Assembly (NCBI GenBank): GCA_020091685.1
Contig: CM034601.1
Coordinates: 84,847 to 148,846, forward strand
Direction of reading: 5' to 3'
Length of the DNA: 64,000 bases
From: Lutjanus erythropterus
Taxonomy: Eukaryota; Chordata; Actinopteri; Lutjaniformes; Lutjanidae
The translations under genes and the position numbers were made by a program. Below the pieces are notes generated by a model. The model searched no databases. It was not told where the DNA came from and saw only the letters and a list, made by a program, of their open reading frames with translations. Numbering within the stretch: the stretch's first letter is position 1; each line of letters starts with the position of its first letter. Shown here one piece after another: positions 1 to 46,641 of this stretch.

Positions 1-133
1 TGCAAGGGGCGCTGTTTTATTTCTGCTTCACTTTGACAAACAGAAGGCTTGAACTTTGTCTTTTTCTCCTGCTGCAGAGATCGGACGGTTTTCATGGTGT
101 TTGAGACGAGCTCAGTCTGAACTCTGCTGACCA

Positions 134-171
134 TTCTCCTCCTCCTCCTCCTCCTCCTCCTCCTCCTCCTC
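134..171. repeat. (CTC)n microsatellite
   Basis: Near-perfect CTC/TCC triplet run. It makes an apparent poly-glutamate stretch in a minus-strand open frame, which is not a gene. The rest of 1-890 shows no exon I can defend. Confidence 0.9.
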
Positions 172-1039
172 ACCTCCCAGGAGGGAGCAAGAGGCTTGAA
201 AAGAGTAAACCAAGCAGAAAAGATGAGTGACAGAAAGACAGAGAGAGGAACAGAGTGAAAGAGGCTCATCCCTGTGGAGACAAACAAACCTAAAAATAGA
301 CAGAAAGAAGAAGCAGAGAGACGTCCGTACCTCCGGCCGCAGGTTGATAAGGAAAATACAACTCAGAAAAATCAAACCATAAAGAACCACAGCTGCTGTC
401 TAACAACTATTGTCATTATCGATTAAGATGATTATTTGATTTAAAACCACTAGGTCAAAGGTGACACGTCTTCAAAGGTTTGACTAAAATACTTCTGGTG
501 GCCATCAGGACCTGGTTCATGTGGAATCCTGCTAAAACCTTCAGCCTCTCAGGCAGAATCCACTCAAAGTGAGGAGCTTTTTAACTACCTCAGAGACCTC
601 TGTCTTCCAGCTCTGTTGCCTATAGGACGTGTCCTTTTACCATCCAACACAATGCTCAGTGAAGCCTTTCCAGCTGGAACCAACAAACAGTAGGTTTTCC
701 TTGGGAACCAAAGTGGACATGTTACGTTGTACAGCTTGTTGGGTGTGCTGTATGGAGAATATTTGGAATATGAGGAATTTTTGACTAAAATTTGGTAAGG
801 TCCTTTAAAATGAAGTGGTGAGCACTTGTGTTTGCAACCAAGCAGATGACAGCAGCTTTACAGGTGGAATATTTGTTTTTTTTATTACAATCTGTCACAA
901 TTTACAGTTTCATTTATGTGATGCTTTTATCCATAGTGACGTACATCTGACAGCTGATACAACACAAGTGAGGATCTAATCATGAGAGAGCAACACAAGT
1001 CAGTTACATGAAGCAGACAGTTCAAGTCTGGTAGGACGT

Positions 1040-2300
1040 AGTTGTCTACAGGCAGTACCAGTGGCAGTGTGCATAGAGAGCATAACATGTATTGGATTTG
1101 TTTATTTTAATACTATTTGCAATCAAGTGCAAAAGTGTTCAGTAAAGAGCTGGTCTTCAGTCCTCTCTTAAAGATTGAGAGGGACTCTGCTGATCAAACG
1201 TAGTTTGGTAGCTCGTTCCACTATCAGGGAGCCACAAACTGAAAGAGTCTAGCTTGTGACTTTGGGCCCTGTTGTGGTGGTTGAATCAGGCGTCTTTCAT
1301 TGGCAGAGTGCAGTGACCAGGAGGAAGTGTAGACCTGAATGAGGGAGTTCAGGTAGGCGGCAGCAGTTTCAGTTGCTGTTTTGTAGGTGAGTGTCATTGT
1401 TTTGGATTTGATGTGGGCAGCGATTGGGAGCCAGTGGAACGATCTGACCAGCAGAGTGACAAGTGCTGTTCTTGGCTGATTGACAACCAGACATGCTGTC
1501 ACGTTCTGGATCATGTTTAGAGGTTTGAATGTGTACAGTCAGGAGCCAGTAAGGAGCTGCAGGAATCCATGTGTGATATTACGAGAGCTTCATGCTTAGA
1601 CAGGTAGGGTCTGATCTTCCTCATGTTGTTCAGGGAAAAACAGCACGACCAAGCAATCAAGGCCACCTGGACCTTAATGGTTAGTTGGTTGACGATCATG
1701 ATGCCTAGGTTTCAGATAGACCTTGTCCGTGTGAGCTGGATGGGATCGAGTTGAATACTGATTTTTTGTTGTATAGAGGGACTGGCTGGGATGACAAGGA
1801 GCTCAGTCTTGGAGAGACTGAGTTGAAGGTGGCATTCTTTCATCCAGATGTCAGTGAGGCAGGACAAGATGTGAGCGGAGACTCAGTGGTCTTCTAGAAG
1901 GAATGACAGGAAGAGCTGGGTACCATCAGCATAGAAATTGTATGAAAAACCATGAGAGTGGATCATTACCCGAAGTCAGGTGGCGTGTACTGACCCTTGA
2001 GGTCTGGACACTTCTCTCCTCCAAGATACACTAAAATATCTCACCAAGTTGAAGACTGACCAGCAGTTGTTGCTGATTGCAGTGATTCTGTTACCGACAG
2101 GAGTGCAGTCTCAGTAGAGTGACCCTGTTTAAAGCCAGACTGATTCAGGTCATACAGGTTGTTCTCAGAGAGGAATGCAGACACTTAACGAAAGACTGCG
2201 CTCAAGTATTTTAGACAGGAAGGGGAGGAGTCAAACTGTAGTTTTCAACCTGTTACAGTCGGGTACAGCAACACGTATATGGTTCTTGTTTGATCTACAG
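1040..2300 (-). mobile_element. Decayed L2-type non-LTR retrotransposon (LINE) fragment
   Basis: Read on the minus strand, this stretch shows scattered pieces of an L2-like reverse transcriptase in the right order. LNQSGFKQGHSTET lies near 2105-2150. A degraded catalytic box, YADG for YADD, lies near 1930-1945. The C-terminal region has NNMRKIRPYLS, RSFHWLPIAAHIKSKT and AAYLNSLIQVYT (about 1220-1700). Several stops and frame changes break it, and the segment with the first catalytic aspartate (LDLSAAFD) appears deleted near 2050-2100. It cannot encode a working enzyme. The clade is recognised by resemblance to fish L2 copies, not by a search. Confidence 0.85.
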
Positions 2301-2689
2301 TTTAAAAAGTCCTCAGGTTCATCTTCAATTCCAAGTATGGACACCGTAGACAGAGACCTTCTCCTCTGTCAGGTAGCAGGACAAAAAGTTTAAGTACCTA
2401 CAGTGGTCTCAGGAAAAGCAGAACCAAGAGCTGCTCCTACTACAAGTATTACGGCTAAATTCCACCAGGCGCAGCTGCGTTGCATTATGGCTGCACACGT
2501 CAGTCTGAGCTGACCATAGCCTTCGACTCAATGCTGGTGATTCCATCAGCAGCACCTCCGCACAACTCTAGTCCGCTTTGCTTCGTATACACGAAGAGTC
2601 TATTTTTGATGGATGCCTCACCAATTAGCAATTAGCAGAGCAGCTTGCACATTTGTTTGTGGCTGATGTCAAGTTTGCACACATTTTTA

Positions 2690-3380
2690 AATATGCAAAC
2701 CTTTTATAAATCAAGCCCCAAGTCAACTGCTTGTCCCCAAGTAATTGTTCCAACAAGCTTGTTGAAGGACATGTTTGACACTGTTGGTCCCATGACTTTC
2801 CTCATCTTTAACAGTAGTCTAGTAGTTCCCTCTTGTTTTAAACATGCACTAGGGAATCCCATTATTAAAAGCCTAACCTTGATGCAACTGTTTCAGATAA
2901 TTGGAAAAAAAAATGTCTATGGACAGCTCTTAAACCTTTTCGAAAACAGCAACATCATGGAGAAATTTTAGTCAGGCTTCAGGTCACAGCTCTGAATCAG
3001 CTTTACTTAAAGGCTCTAATGACTTACTGTCCTTCCTTGGTTCTTACTTTACTTGACCTCAGCTCTGCCTTCGATATGGTCAACCATGCATTTCTCCTGA
3101 ACTGCCTCAAGAACCAGGTCAGTATCCAGGGTTGCACCTTCTCGTTGGCTCCCATCACCTGTGGAGAACCCCAAGATTCCATTTTAGGTCCCATATTGTT
3201 CACCCTGTACATGTTCCTGTTAGCTTCCATATCCCAAAAACACAATATTTCATACCAGCGCTGCGCCGACAACATGCAGCTCTGTTAGAATGTGGTCAGA
3301 ACAACAATAAGGATGATCAGACATTCACTGGTGCTTCCAAAGCTCTGGACCAGCTGAGCTTTTTCAGTGAAACGTTCCCC
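2690..3380 (+). mobile_element. Decayed LINE reverse-transcriptase fragment
   Basis: Plus-strand open pieces include LLDLSSAFDMVNHAFLL (about 3050-3095), then GEPQDSILGPILFTLYM, a worn form of the GVPQGSVLGPLLF box, then CADNMQLC at the YADD position. These are reverse-transcriptase motifs A, B and C. The catalytic box is mutated and stops interrupt the frame. It lies opposite in orientation to the LINE piece at 1040-2300, so it is a separate insertion or a rearranged part. Confidence 0.8.
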
Positions 3381-3452
3381 TTCTGTTGACATGTTGAAGC
3401 TAAAACTTCAAGTATCAGTGGTCATTACAGTAGAACCACTGACCCCTGTCAT

Positions 3453-3483
<31 letters not shown>

Positions 3484-3599
3484 ATAATTAGTAGTAATAA
3501 TTATCCACAGTAATAACTGCAGTATTAACTGTAGTAGTAATAAATTATCCAGGGTAATATTTGCAGTATTTTCTTCAGTAGTATTTATAGTATTGCAGT

Positions 3600-3677
3600 T
3601 CTCAGAGAGCTGGCCATGTTTGCAGTCTTACTTTCCAGCACAGACAGAGAGGATGCAGTTACCATGGCGACCCTGTC

Positions 3678-3709
<32 letters not shown>

Positions 3710-4135
3710 CTGGCTGCGCTGCATTGTGATTGGTTGATAGAGGAGAGTGGGTGGGCAGGTGGAGCGTCTCAGAGCGTCACTCTGTGTGTGTGTGTCTCCC
3801 ACAGATCAGGACAGAGAGACAGAGAGACGCAGCTCTCCTCACTGCTCTGTCTCTCCTTCATCCCTCCATCTTCTTCTTCTTCCTCCTCTTCGTCCTCCTC
3901 TTCCTCCTCCTCCTCTTCTTCCTCTCCTCTGTTCAGATCCAGAACTCCCTCCATCTCTCTGCTTCTTCTTCTTCTCCTGTTCTTCTCCTCTTTCTGTCTT
4001 CTCTCCTCCATCCTTCACACAAACAGACACACACACAGGTCTGACTCTTGGCCTTCTTCATCGCCATCATTACCATCATCATCCTCAGAGGAAGACAGAC
4101 AGGGAGCCCCCTGACCCTCACCCCGCCGGGTCACC
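3600..4135 (+). promoter_or_regulatory. camk2a: Probable camk2a promoter and 5' UTR
   Basis: This is the stretch just upstream of the camk2a start codon. An inverted CCAAT box (TGATTGGTT) lies at 3727-3735 in a relatively CpG-richer area. A GT run (3677-3701) lies upstream, and long CT/TCC-rich tracts follow (about 3855-4015). I see no clear TATA box. The transcription start is inferred to fall around 3750-3850. The start ATG has a strong Kozak context (GTCACCATGG). Long open frames here come only from the pyrimidine-rich repeats. Confidence 0.5.
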
Positions 4136-38574
<34,439 letters not shown>

Positions 38575-40060
38575 CTTCCAGAGTAAGCAGGTCTTTGAAG
38601 GGGCCACAGTCACCATGACAACTGATTGATTGACAGCAGGCCAGGCGTCTGACACCAACCATTCAGGATTTAGTTTGGAGGAGGAGGGCGGGGCCAGACA
38701 GCAATGAACCGCACAACCAATCGACCAATCAGCTTCCTCTTTTCAGCTCGTCTGGACTTTGCTTCAGCCACTCCCTCTCCTGATCAGCCAATCAGCTTCA
38801 CAGCACAGATTGTAATAACTTGAAAAGCTCTTATCTCCAGCCTCCTTCACAAGAACAAACCCTTCAGATATCTTTAATTAATCATTAAGTATTTGTGCTT
38901 CATTAGATGGTACTTAGCCCTTAATTAGCTTTTAATTAGCTCTTAATCAGATCCCTACTTACTCCTGTAAACACACCAAAGACCTCATTTCAAAAGCTTT
39001 TAATTAACAAATGAAATAGAAAAGTAGGAGCGTCAGAACTTTCCTCTTAATGAACACATCGTTAATATATATCTGACATTAACACTAATGATGAGTTGTT
39101 GGTGTGAATACATGGATGGATTTATTTTCAGATGCAGATTTATGAGATTTTAATTGAATTCTTGCTCAGTAATCAGATATATAACACATTATTGACTGGA
39201 CTATATGAAGAAGATTTTATTTTTTAATCATTAATTACTTTTTACAGCTCTTCTTTAATGTGAACTTAAGTCCAGGTATGAATTCATAAATGAATGGATT
39301 ATAATGTATTAAGAAGTTTTAAGTGGAAATTATTCAGTGAAAATATTACATATTACAGTTCATTAAGATATTCATTTAATTAAAACACTGAAATTAAATA
39401 TACATTTACCCTGAAACGCACCAATAATTAATTATTCAGTTAATGAGCAAACTTTGGCTTCATTACTTCATTCATTAACAAACAGTTAATGGATTTCTGT
39501 GTTGATTAAAAGTTTTTTAATGAATTTTCAGGCATCAGAAGGTTTTTATTTCCCCATAAATATAAAAGAAATTGATATTTTTGCTTCGAGGGGATACGAG
39601 ATTTCCACCTGACAGTGAATATAACTGACTTGAGTAACATATAAAGACATATGTTATCTCACAGGAGTTTCCGTGGTTACCAAATATTAAATAACAAAAA
39701 ATAAAATTAGTTTTTTAATATTTCATTTTCAATAATATTTTCTCTTTTATTTTTTAAATTACTCTGTTCCAAAATAAAACATAGAAACAACTAAACATCA
39801 TTAATTCACAATAATAACCAACAAAAACAGAAATAAATTGACAAACACATTTTACTTCCCAACATCTGACTGCTGAATGTGTGAATGAATCATTTATTGA
39901 TTTATTAATTAAAATATATTCAAATTTTAGTGTATTTAATCTCAAACTTCTGGAATTATTTGATTAAAAACCTTCAACTGTAAGATCAGGCCTTCATCTG
40001 AGGATGATGATGTTTCTGATCAGAAACTAAATCTTCTGTAACTACTTCAGAAAACACTAT

Positions 40061-40105
<45 letters not shown>

Positions 40106-40269
40106 TAATATTTAGTATTTAAATCGAATATTTAATAATTAATCAGTTCATGAAAAGCTGAAAACTGATGATGAGTTTTGGATGTTGGACTCATCTCTCT
40201 GCTTCCATCGAGCTCAGAGCTCCACAAGCTTCCACCGCCCTCCCACCTGTGATCTTCCATGAACAGCCA

Positions 40270-40373
40270 CACCTGCACCTCCGACCCCACCTGACCCCAC
40301 CTGACCTCACCTGACCCCACCTGACCCCACCTGACCTCACCTGACCTCACCTGACCTCACCTGACCCCTGCCA
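40270..40373. repeat. 10-bp tandem repeat (ACCTGACCCC)
   Basis: About nine copies of ACCTGACCCC/ACCTGACCTC. Confidence 0.85.
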
Positions 40374-41104
40374 GGCATCTGAACGCTGAGGGCCTTAACG
40401 AGCTGCCTGCCTGCTGCCTGCGCTCCAGTCTGAACTTCATCAGAGGAAGAAACTTTAGTTCATTAAATGTTCAGATGATCTCTTGACAGACGAAGAGGAG
40501 AGGAAGAGGAGAGGAGGAAACGGGAAAAGGAAAAAAGAAGGAAATGATTCTCTCAGATTTTGTTTTAGAACCACAATCCAAAATAAAATTGTATCTAATT
40601 AGTTTTTTGAACCTTTAAAAAGCATCAAAACAGGTAAAATTAATGAAGAATCATTCAGAATGTTTTTAATTGAAGCTGTTCGGCAGAATCAGCTCTTTTT
40701 GATCTTAATTCATTTATAACTGACTCCCGATTGTTTTCTGAAGTACTGAACTTTTGCACACATGTGACGCTCAGAGAGCCAATCAGAATCACCGACACAA
40801 TAACTCATCATCTGTTGCCTGGACTGAAGTCCAACAACCAAAAAAACTCATCTGTATGGAGTCCCAGAGGAGACAAAAAAAATCCTGATGAGTCAAAGAT
40901 TTAAATGAATCCATTAATTATTAAGAAGAATGATTATCATTATCATTACTGAGATTGGTTTTAGAAACAAAAATTTTCCTGTTATTTTATTTTTTATTTT
41001 TTAAATTTGCACATTAAAGGATCATTAACAGCTGAAAAAATATGTTTATTATTGTATTATTATATTATATTATTCTAATAAGCTTTGAGGCATTTGGAGT
41101 ATTA

Positions 41105-41235
41105 TTAATTATCCTTCATTAGTTAATTATCCTTAATTAGTTAATTATCCTTCATTAGTTAATTATCCTTCATTAGTTAATTATCCTTCATTAGTTAATT
41201 ATCCTTCATTAGTTAATTATCCTTCATTAGTTACT
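41105..41235. repeat. 18-bp tandem repeat (TTAATTATCCTTCATTAG)
   Basis: Seven nearly identical 18-bp units; one has CTTAATTAG instead of CTTCATTAG. Confidence 0.9.
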
Positions 41236-41359
41236 CCTTAATTATGATAAGCTACAAAACAAACATACCACACTTACTAAAACTATTGTTTTCCTATTGA
41301 ACGGTGCACCTGGTGTGCACTCGTCTCACACTACATCACACATTTTTCACCTGCCGACT

Positions 41360-41435
41360 CGTTCACAGGTGCACCTGCCGACTCACTTCACAGGTGCACC
41401 TGCCGACTCGTTCACAGGTGCACCTGCCGACTCGC
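41360..41435. repeat. 24-bp tandem repeat
   Basis: Three full copies of CACAGGTGCACCTGCCGACT plus CGTT. Each unit contains the palindromic AGGTGCACCT with embedded CACCTG E-boxes. Confidence 0.85.
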
Positions 41436-43954
41436 TCCTGCAGTGATGCCACATTTACTTCAAATGGACATAAACATGTAACCTCATTTATCAGATGTTT
41501 AATTCTTCCATCATGTACGTTCATCAGGAAAAAATAAAACCTGACTAAAGTAGTCAAACGATCAGCCAGTCAGCTTCTATCATTTTCTATTGATCTCCTC
41601 TCACAGATGAATCACACAGTAGAAGGAAAATGTTAGGAGGGTAAAATGTAAAATATGAGGTTAAATGTACCAAAACAAAAACAGAAAGTGAGGGGTTGAT
41701 CATATATTATATATTTTTAAGTCATGTATTCATTTATATTTCTGAGACATTAGAGAAGCTGTTTTTTGTCTCTTCTGAGCCTCCATCCATCAGGACAACC
41801 TGATTCTGGCGTTCTTGTTGTGTTGGTCTATTGGCAGTGTGGCGAAACCTCATATCTCTAATTGAATAATTTTTAACGTGGATTGTGGAGTGACTCATGA
41901 CTCCGCTCACTCACAGGTCAGTTGGTGAAATCTTCTGCAGGAGATATGAGGTTTTGTGGTGATGGCAGCATTGTAAAATCGTCAGATTTGTGACTGGACT
42001 TCTGTTGGAGCGCTCGTATTCTTCCTCCTGATCAATGGCGTTTACTTTCTGTACAGACGATGTGATTTTCTGCATGCAGGACTTGACTTTGTGTTTCGTG
42101 TTCCACCTTCGGTCTCTGCTGCGTTTTGTTTGGCATTTGCGGCTGCCATGTTGTTTTCCAGCCCCCCGGTGACTGGACTCGGACTCGGACTTGTTAGAGT
42201 TGTTAGCGTTCCTCGCTGAGAGCGATAGCGTGTGCAGCCACAAGCTAACAAAACGCAGCAATGCCATCTTTGATATTCTGCGACTTTTGACCCGTTGTGT
42301 TCGTCTCAGAGGCTTTCAGCAGCTTTTTACCGTCGGGAGAATGTAGAACTTTGTACAATCAGATTCTTACTATGATGATGATATTATTATTCATTATTAA
42401 TTATGATTATTATTCTGGATATATGGCGTTTGTATATTTAAAGCTTTTTAATGTTTGAATCAGACATCCAGTGCTAGCCGTGTGTGAGTCACCTTGTAGA
42501 CAACACATTGTGTATTATTAGCTTTATTCTTTTGTTAGTATGATGATATGATGCATTATGACATGTGACACCAGTTCCCTTAGCAACCGCTGAATGTGTT
42601 CGCCACAGCGCCGCCCGCTGCCTTTTATTTTACTTGACATCTCCGCACCATTTGGTGTCCCGGATCAGGAAACACTCGGACCTGAGGAGGCTGAACCGAA
42701 CACGTCAAAGGTCAACATGTGGCTGTTTAAACTGACCTTTGACCTGCGAGACTGTAAAGGGCGGGGCTACACCAGGGGCGGAGTCAGGTACAAGTGCACT
42801 GTCTTGAAGCCCCGCCTACTGTCATAACCTCAGTCAGAATGTCTGCTGGGAAAAAAGAGTCTCCAGCACAGAATCAAACCTGTTCTGTCTCACAGTGAAC
42901 TCTGTTCAGGTTTTTAGTGATTTTAAAATGATAACTTCTCAGTGAATATGTCACTATTTTCCCCCGATAGAGACGAGGAAACTAAGATTTACGGTAAATC
43001 AACTTTCTTGTGTTGGTCCCGCCTCCCTACAGAGACGCGCATTAAACACACACACACATATACATCCTACAAATAATAAATCTGATACATTAATATCATA
43101 TAAAACCTTGTGAATATGAAGTTCTGTTTTGGATTTCATCTACAGGTTAGAGTTAATTACAGTGTGACACAGCAGATCCTGTAAAACCTGAAAACAGGAG
43201 GAAAGTTTCAGGTCATTATTCAGCTGTAATGAACAACATAATCATTATTGTCACGGTTTTCTACGTATGTAACGTATGTTGAAAATGCTCTGATGCACAC
43301 ACTGAAATCATGATCAATGTAGATTTTTACAAAAAACAATCTTTACTCCCAAAATTCTGTTTACCTGCCGACAGCTGCACAGACGTAAACAGGTGAAATT
43401 ATTATAACATTACCACAGATTTATTTTATAAAGTTATCAAGTGAAATTTCAAAACAAAAAGACTTTCTTGTGATTAAACTGAGTGAATATTCTCTGAGGT
43501 TTGGCTCTAAATGTTGACAGTCAGTTTCAGCCCCGCCCCCCTCTAACCTGAGTGTGACCTCAGCCGGCCTCCAGATGGCGCATCCTGCAGAGTGAATGGC
43601 TGTTTTCTACCGTAGACTAGTCTGTGTTTTCTAAAGCTCCACTTTGACCTTTTACGACACTTGAAAGTTTTCTTTATTCGTGGTTTGAGCGGTGGGGACG
43701 CTGCACATATCTGAGATGTCATTTTATAGAACTTTTAGTGTTTAATGCTTGAAACTGAAGAATTCATCTAAACGCAGATATCACATGTTAGTCTGCCGCT
43801 CTAATGACGCGTTTCCCGTTTTTACCAGTGGGAACGTGTGGCGGCTCCGAATTTATCCTTGAGAATCAGAGCAGAGACGTCCAGCCGTCAGCCGACTTTC
43901 CCTTCTTCATATTCTCTCAGACAGACAGTTTGAATGTTTGGGCTTCTGGGTCTG

Positions 43955-44055
43955 GATTCAGACAGTCCAGGACCGGTTGGAGGTTCTGGTTTCAGACGGT
44001 CCAGGACCGGTTGGAGGTTCTGGTTTCAGACGGTCCAGGACCGGTTGGAGGTCTC
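43955..44055 (+). repeat. 34-bp tandem repeat
   Basis: Three copies of a 34-bp unit containing TTCAGACGGTCCAGGACCGG. The palindrome GGTCCAGGACC recurs in each. Confidence 0.85.
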
Positions 44056-45691
44056 TGTTCTGAAGCTTCACCTGCAGCACTGACAGCACGTTCACCACCG
44101 GACGCTTTTCTTACAGACAGGACAGGAAACAGCAGGACAAGGTTGCTGCATAGACTGTTAGCTTTGTTACCCATCCTTATCCCTCCTTTAGCCACAAGAT
44201 AGCAGGTTTTCAACAAGCTAATATGCTAATTTGTGGCTAAAAGAATGAATTGGTTGCAGATTGGAATGCTAATCATGCTAACAAGCTAGCAAATAATTTG
44301 CCAGTAGATCCAGGCTGAATAATGGGGTATTTTCAGTACTGATTGCAAACCTTTTTATTGTTTTTTTTTTTGTTTTAAGTTAAGTATTATTATCTTATTA
44401 TTGTTTTGTGATGCTGGTAATATGTTTATTTATGAGCTTTGGCTCTTAAATAAGGTCCAAGGATTCAGTCACAGGAGCATCAAAAATATTCAAAACTACA
44501 TTTGGTAGATTTGAATTCAGTAGAATTCAAGTACAGAGATAGATTTTGTCTTCTATTAGATAAAGACAAATAAGTAATAACACAAATAAGTCAAACTTCT
44601 GTTAACTAACATGATATCATGATATTAAATTACTACATTGAGAATGAGCAGAATAATGAAGCAGACTGCTGTGTCATTCTTATGTTAGCTCATGAGCTAA
44701 CTGACTAATTATGCAAAAATGACCTTCTGGAAAACTGGATTTATTTATTAAAGTGATTTTTAGTGTCAGTCAGATCTAAATATAGTTTAAATGTGTGCAC
44801 AAATGTCATTTTGATGGAAAATATAAATTCCTTTTAGAAAATGTCCAGTCAGGGATATTTAGTTTTAAAATAATTTATATCAATCAGTCACAAAACCCCC
44901 AGATTCACATAAATATGACTGTTGATATGAAACAGTTTTTCTTCAAGCTACAATATGGTCAGATACATCAATCAGACAATAAATCCATTTTATATTAATT
45001 AGATTTTTTATACTAAAAACTGTAAAAGTTTAAAATATTTAATGTAAAAACATCAGACTTTGCCTTTGTGGTGTAATTTTAGAATGTAAACTCTTTTTTC
45101 TTTTTCACACCAAACTCTGTTCAATTTTTTGTCATTTTGAAGAAACACCAACATTTAATCAAACTGCTGACTAGAATTATTGTTGATGTGATCTTCCTAC
45201 TTTTACTCTGAACGACTGAAACTTTGAATGAACTGAAAGGTTTGTCTTCTGGTTTATTGATCGTTTGGTTTTTGGATTTTCCTGTAGAAACAGAAATGAA
45301 AAAGAAATAATTAATAATCAGTGTCCAACAATAAAACAAACATGTTTACATTCTTTTCAATTCTGTGTGTAAAAATAAAATCCAAAGATCAAAGATCAAA
45401 CAGAGTGGTCGCTGTTTCCTGTCCGCCATGTTCACGCTCTGCAGAATCAATAATCAGTGATCAATAGCTCCTTCATATCCACTCAGCTTTTTCTACTATG
45501 ATGGATATTGTACTGTACTGTATTAACTCTGATGCTGCATGCTCAGTGTGTAACAGTGTGAACTGTGTGTGTGTGAGAGAGAGCGAGTGTGTGTGTGTGT
45601 GTTTTTAATCTTTTCTTTTGTAGTTTTTGGAGTATTTCTTCTTCTTCTTCTTCTTCTTCTTCTTCTGCATCGTGTTCAAAGTGTTTCTGTA

Positions 45692-45697
45692 AATAAA
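45692..45697 (+). terminator. Poly(A) signal AATAAA
   Basis: AATAAA followed within 15-30 bp by TG-rich sequence (GGTGGTCAAACGCTGTCTG). It is the best-looking cleavage site between camk2a and rps14 and may mark a long camk2a 3' UTR. Assignment to camk2a is inference. Confidence 0.45.
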
Positions 45698-45823
45698 CTG
45701 AGGTGGTCAAACGCTGTCTGACGTCTGAGTCACTGCTTCATTCTCAGTTCATTCTGGGCCCGTTAAGGTTTGGTGGCCCACAGAGACCACAAAAAGCCTG
45801 CAGGGGGCCACAGGGGCCTGTTT

Positions 45824-46006
45824 GCTGGGTTCTGTGTGGAGTTTGCATGTTCTCCTCGTGTTCACGTGGGTTCTCTCCAGGTACTCCGGCTTCCTCCCAC
45901 AGTCCAAAGACATGTAATAACTAGGTTAACTGATGACTCTAAATAGCCTGTAGGTTGAGTGTGTGAGTGGTCGTCTGTGTCAGTGTGTCAGTCCTGTGAT
46001 GAACGT
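45824..46006 (+). mobile_element. tRNA-like SINE, copy 3 (5'-truncated)
   Basis: Shares GTGTGGAGTTTGCATGTTCT and TCCTCCCACAGTCCAAAGAC with the copies at 21846 and 36297, but lacks the tRNA-like head and the (TGAA) tail. Confidence 0.65.
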
Positions 46007-46559
46007 GGTGGCGGCCATCTTTATTTATGTCTATGGTATCGGCCATGTCATGCTAGCTTGTTGTATATGGTGCTCCAATTTAAAATTGACCCTACAAAAA
46101 TGTGAATTTATATATTGATTATATCGTTATAAAGCCACTTGGTTGCTTCTTATTTTCTAAATAAATAAAAAAAATATTCTAGATAAACAAAAAAAGTTCT
46201 AAATATTTAACAAAATGTTTTAAATATTAACAAATAAAATTCTCTCAATAAATAAGAAAGTGATGTAAATAATTTCCACAATGTTCTAAATAAATAATTG
46301 TTTGAATGGAGAAGTTTGGACATATCATCGAGTTTATTGTTTTTCTTTTTAAGTTTATAAAAGTCAAGTGAACAATATCACACATTCGATGGAAGAGGAA
46401 GGTTCAAAAATCACATTGTCTTATTTTAAAATATGAATATTATGTGAAGTGTTTTTAGAGCGTAATCATTCTGTGAAGACAATAAAGAAAAAGCCAGAAA
46501 AAATGTCAAAACTAAAAATGCGTGTTTCGTACCACGAGGCGGCAGCAGCGTCTCTTTTC

Positions 46560-46600
46560 CCGCGCTGATCACGTGCTCTTCTGCCCCGGAAGCGGAAGTT
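46560..46600 (+). promoter_or_regulatory. rps14: Probable rps14 core promoter
   Basis: CpG-rich stretch with an E-box CACGTG (46570-46575) and two ETS-type CGGAAG sites (46587-46598) directly before a long pyrimidine run, the usual plan of vertebrate ribosomal-protein promoters. Confidence 0.55.
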
Positions 46601-46641
46601 CTTTCCTTTCTTGTTTCTGCTTCGTTTAGAGACACACAGAG
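46601..46641 (+). other. rps14: Probable rps14 non-coding exon 1 (5' TOP)
   Basis: Begins in the tract CTTTCCTTTCTTGTTTCTGC, suitable as a terminal oligopyrimidine start. It ends ACACACAGAG before a GTGGGT donor at 46642. A second CpG-rich candidate with donor GTGAGT lies at about 46830-46921. Exact transcription start is not determinable here. Confidence 0.45.

Larger units (their letters stand above)
38575..45700 (+). other. camk2a 3' UTR and/or intergenic DNA
   Basis: About 7 kb without a supported gene. It contains several early AATAAA words (for example near 39773 and 40585), an (AAT)n run (40065-40104), a CCTGACCCCA decamer array (40270-40370), an 18-bp repeat (41105-41235), a 24-bp repeat (41360-41435), a DR1 (42733-42745), a 34-bp repeat (43955-44050) and a strong poly(A) signal at 45692. 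How far the camk2a transcript runs cannot be settled from sequence. Confidence 0.5.

Noticed and set aside
42594-42827. 77-residue frame in a CpG-richer patch
   Set aside because: No homology recognised and no promoter or poly(A) arrangement; its DR1 motif is noted separately.
43804-44202. 132-residue plus-strand frame
   Set aside because: Contains a 34-bp tandem repeat, has no recognisable domain, and the opposite strand is also open; no splice evidence.
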